From NCBI GenBank assembly GCA_022487055.1, contig JAKVJJ010000009.1, positions 1-58,172 on the forward strand: a stretch of DNA of 58,172 nucleotides. Direction: 5' to 3'. Position 1 is the stretch's first letter. Every line of letters starts with the position of its first letter. The notes below the pieces were generated by a model. It did no database searches. It worked only from the letters and a program-made list of their open reading frames with translations, and was not told where the DNA came from. Shown one piece after another: positions 53,150 to 58,172 of this stretch. The stretch is from Oscillospiraceae bacterium. Its GTDB lineage: Bacteria; Bacillota; Clostridia; Oscillospirales; Acutalibacteraceae. Both the position numbers and the translations under genes were made by a program.

Positions 53150-53179
53150 TTGACAAATGTATGAAGTCAACGCTATAAT
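53150..53179 (+). promoter_or_regulatory. strong promoter of a putative ncRNA
   Basis: TTGACA (53150) and TATAAT (53174) with an 18-bp spacer. No ribosome site or gene follows before the terminator at 53351. Confidence 0.75.
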
Positions 53180-53185
53180 GAAGCG

Positions 53186-53375
53186 TGTAACTGCATTTCA
53201 CAAGTCATAACGGTTATCTGTAAACCTTTATGGCGCAAGGTTGCTGAACGTCGGCTAAACGCTTAGCAATCTGTGGATTGCATATTCAATTTCTACTTAC
53301 TTCGCCATAATACCATATTATGGTGTGGAAATCAAGTAGAAATTTTCCAACCGCCTGAAAAGGCGGTCTTTTTTT
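53186..53375 (+). ncRNA. putative structured small RNA, about 190 nt
   Basis: The stretch runs from a consensus promoter to an intrinsic terminator (CCGCCT-GAAA-AGGCGG then TCTTTTTTT) without a gene. It folds into clear hairpins: AACCTT/AAGGTT (53223/53237), GCAATC-TGTG-GATTGC (53266-53281), and AATTTCTACTT/AAGTAGAAATT (53288/53334) enclosing CCATAATA-CCA-TATTATGG (53305-53323). GCTGAACG/CGCTTAGC is a competing helix. It is not recognised as 6S, SRP, RNase P or tmRNA. A trans-acting RNA or a guide-like RNA are both possible. Confidence 0.55.
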
Positions 53376-53396
53376 GCTCATTTCCTTTTACTTCCC

Positions 53397-53546
53397 TGAT
53401 TCCCTATATTTTTTGATGATGTGAAGGTGCGTTTCAAAAAAGGCTCTAGGGGCACCGTGTGCGCCTATGCAGTTGTCCATGGTCACAATTTTCTGCAGGG
53501 TTACATCAAGCAGCTGTTAAAGGTAGACTCTGGCATTGAGGTTTAA
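53397..53546 (+). pseudogene. ORF remnant ending at palindrome P1
   Basis: Open for about 49 codons after an in-frame TGA, reading VKVRFKKGSRGTVCAYAVVH onward and ending in VDSGIEV and TAA. There is no ribosome site or ATG; GTG 53421 is the only start-like codon. It looks like the 3' end of a lost gene. Its stop codon is directly followed by the palindrome GCGACAAATTGTCG, exactly as for the next two modules. The family is not recognised. Confidence 0.45.
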
Positions 53547-53548
53547 GT

Positions 53549-53562
53549 GCGACAAATTGTCG
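53549..53562. repeat. palindrome P1 (cassette boundary candidate)
   Basis: GCGACAAATTGTCG, with arms CGACAA/TTGTCG around a central A, starting three bases after the stop codon of the ORF remnant. Confidence 0.75.
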
Positions 53563-53584
53563 GACTGATTCACTCAAAATATGG

Positions 53585-53616
53585 TTGACATATTTATAGC
53601 TAAAGTGTACTATAAT
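53585..53616 (+). promoter_or_regulatory. promoter of the repeat RNA and PBECR4 gene
   Basis: TTGACA (53585) with TACTAT 17 bp later (53608) or TATAAT 20 bp later (53611). The predicted start lies just before the first hairpin of the repeat RNA. Confidence 0.7.
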
Positions 53617-53621
53617 AGTAA

Positions 53622-53820
53622 CAAGGCAGACACAGTCTGCTTGGTGGGCTGACACCTAAAATCCGAAATTTTTGCCGGACGAATGTGCCGGACTGTTGGC
53701 AGGCAACGTAATAAACCTGAAGCTTTGCCGGACGAATGTGCCGGACTGTTGGCGGACAACGTAATAAATCAGCCACAAAGGGAGAGTATGTTGCACTACG
53801 GTGCTTCTGCTCTCTCTTTA
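53622..53820 (+). ncRNA. tandem-repeat RNA with hairpin, candidate type III antitoxin
   Basis: Two 45-nt repeats (53671-53715 and 53724-53768) are identical at 43 positions with a 53-nt period. A degenerate third copy precedes them (53626-53660). Each unit can form two hairpins: CCGG/CCGG (or GCAGAC-ACA-GTCTGC in the degenerate copy) and GTTG/CAAC. The second is replaced by GGTG/CACC in the degenerate copy, a compensatory change. The two differences between the good copies fall in the hairpin loop. A 10-bp stem AAAGGGAGAG/CTCTCTCTTT capped by GCAC-TACG-GTGC follows, then the nuclease gene. This is the layout of type III toxin-antitoxin loci. Confidence 0.6.
53671..53768 (+). repeat. two 45-nt tandem direct repeats
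   Basis: Repeat units at 53671-53715 and 53724-53768, separated by CCTGAAGC. Each contains two copies of GCCGGAC and ends in CAACGTAATAAA. Confidence 0.9.
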
Positions 53821-53837
53821 AATTTATGGGAGAAGTA

Positions 53838-54572
53838 ATGGATAATTAATTTATTTTAAATGCGATATACCAGAATGCAATCGAATATCGTAATAATCTT
53901 GAAGGCAAAAATATATTATTCGTTTTTGGGTCACGAGAAAATACAAACTTTATTGAAACCTTGTTTTTGAAAAAACATTTTTTGCATTTAACTGGTGTCA
54001 AGTTGACAAACAAAATGAGTGCCACATTGTTTTACAAGCGTTGCCTAAGCAACCAGATAAGCCCAAATGATTTTCAAACGGATTTCAGAGTGAAGTTGAA
54101 ACTGGATGTATTGCCGCAGGTAATGAAAATTTATAAGAATGCAAAAATGTGTGGGAATTTTGACGGTAGCAGAATCAAACTACATACAGACAAAATTATT
54201 GGTAATGTAACAGCATCTATGGGTTTCGTAAAAGATGGTAATTACTATGTTCCCAACACTGTCCTTGAGGAAGATATGCGTACCGTTAGTATACACCCAC
54301 AGCAGCGTATTTTGGCGGTTTTTAGAAAGCAAATAAAGCAGGAAAAGTATGCAGATTTGTGTTATACTGCGAAAGGTATAACTAAAGAGACACTTATATT
54401 GCCTGATAAAATTTTGGACAAACTAGCTGTACCAGGTCTTGGTACAGATGTATTATCCCGAGGGCCTCAAACGCTAAGTGATATGATAGATCAAGCAAGT
54501 AGGCAGGCACAGCAATATAATACTGAACGTGAAAAGTTGCGCGCACGAAACCACTCGGAATTGGAACGATAA
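53838..54572 (+). pseudogene. PBECR4-type nuclease (toxin-like) gene with in-frame stop at codon 4
   Basis: GGGAGAAGTA precedes ATG-GAT-AAT and then TAA; the frame is open afterwards for 241 codons and reads FILNAIYQNAIEYRNNLEGK, a natural-looking N-terminus. HFLHLTGVK and SATLFYKRCLSNQISPNDF mark the PBECR4 domain (a phage Barnase-EndoU-ColicinE5/D-RelE-like nuclease), and FRKQIKQEKYADLCYTAKG is the C-terminal core. Without the stop the protein would have 244 residues. The next in-frame start codon is TTG 53961, inside the domain. It is preceded by repeat RNA and a hairpin and ends at palindrome P2. Either an inactivated toxin or a sequence error in one base; the domain name is from memory of the family. 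Confidence 0.6.
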
Positions 54573-54595
54573 GGTGCGACAATTTGTCGCACCTT
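54571..54595. repeat. palindrome P2 (cassette boundary candidate)
   Basis: A 25-base palindrome with 12-bp perfect arms (AAGGTGCGACAA/TTGTCGCACCTT) and central T, overlapping the TAA of the PBECR4 gene. It shares 23 identical bases with P3. Confidence 0.9.
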
Positions 54596-54635
54596 ATGAC
54601 CTCATAAATTGAACTTTGATAAAGGAGAATGACTA

Positions 54636-56135
54636 ATGCCGTTGACGGATATTTGCCAAGCTACGGAAAACTATGCAGCGCAAGTGCCGAAGTCTGATCG
54701 GAAGGGGTTTGGCCAGTTCTTTACATCAGAAAAAACGGCAGAGTATATGGCTTCATTTATAAATCGTGAGATGCCTGCTCATGTGACAGTGATTGATCCT
54801 GGTGCAGGTAGCGGAATCCTTAGTGCAGCCGCTGTTACAAAACTGCTAACATACCCCCAAATCAGATCTATTCATCTGATTTGTTATGAAAATAATGAAG
54901 CTATCCAGCCATTGCTGCAAAGTAACTTAGAGTTAATGCAGCGTGATTGCTTACGTCGTCAGATTCAATTTGTTGCAGAAGTTAAGACGGAAAATTTCGT
55001 TACAGGAAATCAGACTGTTTGGAACGCTGAAGACGGATATGAGGAAGCCGATATTATCATTTGTAATCCTCCATATCAAAAAATCCGCCGGGACAGTGAA
55101 GAAGCCCGGACGATGAATGAAATAGTATATGGGCAGCCTAATATTTACTATCTGTTTATGGCTATGTCTTTAAAACTGCTTCGAACTGGCGGCGACTTCA
55201 TCTTTATCGTACCACGTTCTTGGACATCCGGCTTATATTTCCAATCATTCCGGCGTTATTTTTTTAGGCATCTTGATATTGCCGATGTACATCTTTTTCA
55301 GTCTAGAAATAGTGTCTTTGATACAGAAGATGTTCTTCAGGAGACCATGATAATTCATGGCCAAAAGCGTGGTCACCAACCTCAAAGAGAGCAAATATTG
55401 ATGCATACATCAAAAGCTAGTGAGGATTTTTCACAGGCGGTGACATTCCCTGTTCAAGCGCAGGAATGCATTCAGATGTACAATGGACATTACTTCCTGC
55501 TTCCAACTTCGGAACGAGAGCTGGAAGTGCTTTATAGAATGCGGGACTATCAGCACTCCTTGTCAGAAGAAGGGTATCGCTTTAAGACTGGTCAGGTTAT
55601 TGAGTTTCGTCATAAGCAATCTTTGCGTCGCCGTAATGACCAGCATCTGATTCCGATTATTTCTTCACCGCATTTTAAAGCAGGACGTGTGCAGTTTCCA
55701 AGCGATGATGTTGAATGGCAATATTTAATTGATCATGCGGAACAGAAGCTTTTTATGCCAAACAAGGATTATCTATTAGTCAAGCGAATGACAGCTAAAG
55801 AAGAAAGAAGACGTTTGCAACCGGCCATTTACTTTAAGAATGAAGTGGCACCGCAATCTCAGTGGGTTTCTACTGAAAACCATTTAAATTATTTGGTGAA
55901 ACAGCATGGGACTTTATCCGAAGAAGAAATATTTGGAATTTTCGTTTTACTCAATTCTTCTTTATGGGATGAATATTACCGAATACTGAACGGGAGTACG
56001 CAGGTAAATGCAAGTGAGCTGAACTCGATGCCGGTGCCGTCTGCTCAGAAAATTGTTGATATCGGAATGCAAGCGCTCAATAGACAGATTCGTACTTCAC
56101 AGGATTGTGACTTGTTGTTGGAGGAGTTACTTTGA
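54636..56135 (+). CDS. BsuBI/PstI-type N6-adenine DNA methyltransferase
   Basis: 499 residues; AAAGGAG eight bases before the ATG. KGFGQFFTSEKTAEYMASF opens the methyltransferase, motif I is DPGAGSGIL (AdoMet binding, about residue 52) and motif IV is NPPYQKI (about 145), the gamma-class adenine methyltransferase set; the C-terminal half is the target-recognition part. It protects host DNA against the nuclease encoded next, whose TTG start overlaps its stop codon. By the partner's family the target is expected to be CTGCAG, methylated at A. GC content and codon use differ from the core region to the left. Confidence 0.92.
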   Translation: MPLTDICQATENYAAQVPKSDRKGFGQFFTSEKTAEYMASFINREMPAHVTVIDPGAGSGILSAAAVTKLLTYPQIRSIHLICYENNEAIQPLLQSNLELMQRDCLRRQIQFVAEVKTENFVTGNQTVWNAEDGYEEADIIICNPPYQKIRRDSEEARTMNEIVYGQPNIYYLFMAMSLKLLRTGGDFIFIVPRSWTSGLYFQSFRRYFFRHLDIADVHLFQSRNSVFDTEDVLQETMIIHGQKRGHQPQREQILMHTSKASEDFSQAVTFPVQAQECIQMYNGHYFLLPTSERELEVLYRMRDYQHSLSEEGYRFKTGQVIEFRHKQSLRRRNDQHLIPIISSPHFKAGRVQFPSDDVEWQYLIDHAEQKLFMPNKDYLLVKRMTAKEERRRLQPAIYFKNEVAPQSQWVSTENHLNYLVKQHGTLSEEEIFGIFVLLNSSLWDEYYRILNGSTQVNASELNSMPVPSAQKIVDIGMQALNRQIRTSQDCDLLLEELL

Positions 56136-57049
56136 AAAAAGAGGAAGCAAAAGATATTTTACAGCAGCTTGGATTACCTACAGCACAGACAAATGATATG
56201 TGTTGTTATGTGCTTCTGACTCTTGCAGGTATTCAAGAAAAAATGCCATGGAAAAAGGTTAGTGACACTGCTTGGCGAATTCATGATATTATCACTTTTA
56301 TGGAAGAAAAGTATGATATCAAATATGCGGAAAACTCGCGGGAGACTATACGTAAAGTGGCTTTGAGACCATTTCGAGCAGCAGCCATTGTGGAGGATAC
56401 CGGTGAGGTAACTAACAGCCCTAATTTCAAATATCGGTTGACAATGGAAACGGTGAGACTTTTGCGGACATATGGAACTAAACGGTGGAAAGATGCATTG
56501 GAGGAGTATAAGCAGACTCATGATTCTTTGAAAGAAGTTTATCGGCAGCATAGAACTGTAAAGAAAATTCCTATTTTAATCAATGGACAAGAGGCATCAC
56601 TTTCTTTGGGAGTGCATAATAAGTTGCAAAAAGCAATTCTCGATGATTTTGCAGCAATCTTTGCGCAAGGGTCACGGGTGCTTTATATAGGCGATACGCA
56701 AACTCGCTTTTTGTATCAAGATAATAAGACAATGCAGAAATTGGGTATTTGTGTTTTGGACAGTATGACCTTACCAGATATTATTCTGTATCACGAACAA
56801 AAAAACTGGGTTTACTTTATTGAAGCTGTTACTTCAGTTGGTCCTATGACACCAGCACGAGTACAAGAAATTCGTTCATATTGTAAGAACTGTCAAGCAG
56901 GATTGATTTTTGTTACAGCCTTTCCGCATCTGTCCGTGTTTAAAAAGTTCGTTACTGATTTAGCATGGGATACCGAAGTATGGATTGCGGAAATGCCAGA
57001 CCATATGATTCATCTTAATGGGGACAAGTTTTTGGGGCCAAGGCTGTAG
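56132..57049 (+). CDS. BsuBI/PstI-family restriction endonuclease
   Basis: 305 residues from TTG 56132, with GGAGGAG upstream and four bases of overlap with the methyltransferase gene. ILQQLGLPTAQTNDMCCYVL, YAENSRETIRK, GVHNKLQKAI, VLYIGDTQTRFL and the catalytic region LPDIILYHEQKNWVYFIEAV are family features, ending with TEVWIAEMPDHMIHLNGDKF and LGPRL. The enzyme cuts CTGCAG in the PstI manner, if specificity follows the family. The protein ends at palindrome P3. It forms a type II restriction-modification system that also acts as a selfish stability module. Confidence 0.92.
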   Translation: MKKEEAKDILQQLGLPTAQTNDMCCYVLLTLAGIQEKMPWKKVSDTAWRIHDIITFMEEKYDIKYAENSRETIRKVALRPFRAAAIVEDTGEVTNSPNFKYRLTMETVRLLRTYGTKRWKDALEEYKQTHDSLKEVYRQHRTVKKIPILINGQEASLSLGVHNKLQKAILDDFAAIFAQGSRVLYIGDTQTRFLYQDNKTMQKLGICVLDSMTLPDIILYHEQKNWVYFIEAVTSVGPMTPARVQEIRSYCKNCQAGLIFVTAFPHLSVFKKFVTDLAWDTEVWIAEMPDHMIHLNGDKFLGPRL

Positions 57050-57074
57050 GTGCGACAATTTGTCGCACCTACAG
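57044..57074. repeat. palindrome P3 (cassette boundary candidate)
   Basis: A 31-base perfect palindrome with 15-bp arms around a central T; core GTGCGACAATTTGTCGCAC. It overlaps the TAG of the endonuclease gene. Confidence 0.92.
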
Positions 57075-57077
57075 ACA

Positions 57078-57122
57078 AAAGGAGCAGTAGTTTCACTCAG
57101 CAAGTGGAACAACTGCTCCTTT
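57078..57122. terminator. bidirectional terminator
   Basis: AAAGGAGCAGT and ACTGCTCCTTT form a perfect 11-bp stem between the convergent endonuclease and integrase genes. The T-runs are short. Confidence 0.7.
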
Positions 57123-57125
57123 CAT

Positions 57126-58013
57126 TCAGAAGGAATTGTTAGTGCTGTCCAGCATATCCATCTGCTCCTGCAGAAATTTTGTGTCAGGGGAACAGTAGCG
57201 CTGCATTGTGAATGCAACGTTTTCATGGCCAAGTATCCGCGACAAAGCTTTTACGTTCATACCATTTTCCAGCGCACGGGTGGCAAATGTATGCCGATAA
57301 ACATGAGTTGTCAGAAAATTAACGCCGGTTTCCCGCCGTAGCCGCAAGTAAAGTTTATGCAGCACAGATGCTGTGATAGGAGTTCCATATCGTTCAGAGT
57401 GGAAAATAGAGTCATCCCGGCTGCTTTTGGGCTGAATTAAAATGATTTGCATTGCTTCTTTCCGCAATGGTACATAACGAATTCCGGCAGGCGTTTTGCT
57501 TTTCCAAATGAAAATTGTCCGCTCCTTACGGTTAAAATCACGCCATTCTAAATGACAGAGTTCTTCCGCACGCAGACCAGTACGCAAGTAGAACAAAGCA
57601 ATATATCCCAAATATGTATGCCGTGCTGCTTCTTCAACAGTTTGCTGTTCTATGCGTGTAAGTGCCCGAACAGTTTTCTGCGAAGCATTTTTTGGGATGC
57701 TTAATTTGCCGATGGCCTGTGCATGAAATGTTGGTATTTCACTTGCAACTTCAGAAGATTCATGGAAAATAGTTCGCAACGAGTTAAGTGTTGACTTGGA
57801 ATATTGGTTGGCGAGCTGATTGATGATTTTTTGTGCGTACAGGCCGTTCATGTCCTGCAGCAAAAGGTGATTCAATTCAGGAAATTCGCGTTTGACAATG
57901 TTTAAAACAGTTTGGTACGATTTGTAGGTTTTCTCCGCTCGACTTGGCTGCACATAAGTTGTGAGCCATTGATTGGCCCAATCAAGTGCTGATGTGTTTT
58001 TACTGAGATTCAT
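57126..58013 (-). CDS. tyrosine recombinase/integrase (XerC/D-like)
   Basis: 295 residues, the length of a compact Xer-like integrase. GGAGG lies upstream of the ATG. An N-terminal SAM-like DNA-binding domain (about 1-100, WANQWLTTYVQPSRAEKTY) precedes the catalytic domain with all catalytic residues: Arg in LRTGLRAEEL, Lys in WKSKTPAG, H-x-x-R in THVYRHTFATRA, His in LGHENVAF and Tyr in MQRYCSP. It is convergent with the restriction genes. Palindromes P3 and P4 flank it. It is the obvious candidate to act on the repeated palindromes, but that is inference. Confidence 0.93.
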   Translation of the reverse strand: MNLSKNTSALDWANQWLTTYVQPSRAEKTYKSYQTVLNIVKREFPELNHLLLQDMNGLYAQKIINQLANQYSKSTLNSLRTIFHESSEVASEIPTFHAQAIGKLSIPKNASQKTVRALTRIEQQTVEEAARHTYLGYIALFYLRTGLRAEELCHLEWRDFNRKERTIFIWKSKTPAGIRYVPLRKEAMQIILIQPKSSRDDSIFHSERYGTPITASVLHKLYLRLRRETGVNFLTTHVYRHTFATRALENGMNVKALSRILGHENVAFTMQRYCSPDTKFLQEQMDMLDSTNNSF

Positions 58014-58042
58014 AATAATACCTCCAAAAGTGTAATATTTCC

Positions 58043-58071
58043 ACCATATAAGGACTAGATATATCTGTCAA
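58043..58071 (-). promoter_or_regulatory. integrase promoter
   Basis: On the minus strand TTGACA (58071-58066) and TATGGT (58048-58043) are 17 bp apart, about 30 bases before the start codon. Confidence 0.65.
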
Positions 58072-58100
58072 CAAATGATATAACTTGAATTATCTACCTC

Positions 58101-58150
58101 AATAAGAAAAAGCACATTCAAACTTATCATGGTTTGAATGTGCTTTTTTA
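58101..58150. terminator. bidirectional terminator
   Basis: AAAAAGCACATTCAAAC and GTTTGAATGTGCTTTTT pair perfectly (17 bp) around a short loop. It isolates the integrase module from the DNA to the right. Confidence 0.85.
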
Positions 58151-58152
58151 CT

Positions 58153-58165
58153 GCGACAAATTGTC
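58153..58165. repeat. palindrome P4 (cassette boundary candidate)
   Basis: GCGACAAATTGTC, identical to the core of P1 (13 of 14 bases), seven bases before the window ends and just beyond the terminator. Confidence 0.7.
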
Positions 58166-58172
58166 TTACTTG

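Noticed and set aside
53288-53344. AATTTCTACT resembling a Cas12a direct repeat
   Set aside because: Only one copy, a 35-base loop with its own hairpin, no spacers and no cas gene in the window. Similarity is probably chance.
53186-53375. 6S RNA
   Set aside because: The 5' and 3' ends do not pair into one long bulged hairpin; several separate hairpins are seen instead.
53671-53768. CRISPR array
   Set aside because: Only two units with an 8-base gap, far shorter than a spacer. Tandem RNA repeats fit better.

Overview
This is a bacterial chromosome segment from the class Clostridia, most likely an Oscillospiraceae/Acutalibacteraceae-type gut or fermenter Firmicute. The evidence is GGAGG-type ribosome sites, frequent TTG starts, DUF1540, DegV, tandem YhgE/Pip proteins, a type III pantothenate kinase, a BceRSAB-type module, two CUT1 sugar-ABC operons without an ATPase gene, and phosphoketolase. 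GC content is about 48-50 percent up to roughly 52.5 kb and clearly lower after 53.1 kb.

Layout. 1-4.4 kb: 3' end of a membrane transporter, a degV-flavodoxin operon behind a palindromic operator, and a PAS/GGDEF signalling protein. 4.6-12 kb: a cellodextrin locus of cellobiose phosphorylase (GH94), a divergent LacI regulator with four operator-like sites, a solute-binding lipoprotein and two permeases. 12-18.7 kb: two tandem YhgE/Pip membrane proteins, a 37-aa membrane peptide, a Sir2 deacylase and a DUF1540 protein. 18.7-21.6 kb: a CoA block of coaBC divergent from an ECF S-component (pantothenate inferred) and coaX. 21.7-27.4 kb: PadR plus a membrane partner, then a BceRSAB-type antimicrobial-peptide sensing and resistance module with a matching BceR box. 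27.7-31.1 kb: phosphoketolase and proC. 31.1-38.1 kb: an alpha-glucoside locus of LacI, an 83-aa Cys protein, SBP, two permeases and a GH31 enzyme. 38.2-46.5 kb: a Tet(M)-like GTPase, potABCD behind a structured leader, an XRE-cupin regulator and tatD. 46.6-52.6 kb: metG, a GNAT enzyme, an LCP cell-wall ligase, a 32-aa membrane peptide, an IS30 transposase remnant, an NlpC/P60 hydrolase with a WalR-type box, and tRNA-Thr(CGT).

52.6-58.2 kb is an accessory island and the most unusual part. After the tRNA come nested inverted repeats, an unexplained block, and a promoter-to-terminator unit of about 190 nt with no gene (probable ncRNA). Then follow an ORF remnant; a promoter with tandem 45-nt structured repeats, a hairpin and a PBECR4-type nuclease gene (type III toxin-antitoxin-like architecture, with an in-frame stop at codon 4); a BsuBI/PstI-type restriction-modification pair; and a tyrosine recombinase. 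A short palindrome with core GCGACAAATTGTC occurs four times. Three copies begin at or overlap the stop codon of each plus-strand coding unit, and the fourth lies beyond the recombinase. This resembles a cassette array whose modules are delimited by one recombination or regulatory site, and I see no exact named precedent for it.

How the genes work together: the two sugar operons import oligosaccharides and feed cytoplasmic GH94 and GH31 enzymes, and phosphoketolase can then split sugar phosphates to acetyl-phosphate. Both importers must borrow an ATPase encoded elsewhere. The coa genes turn pantothenate into CoA precursors. BceRSAB, PadR, LCP, NlpC/P60 and YhgE are envelope functions. The island carries defence functions and its own integrase.
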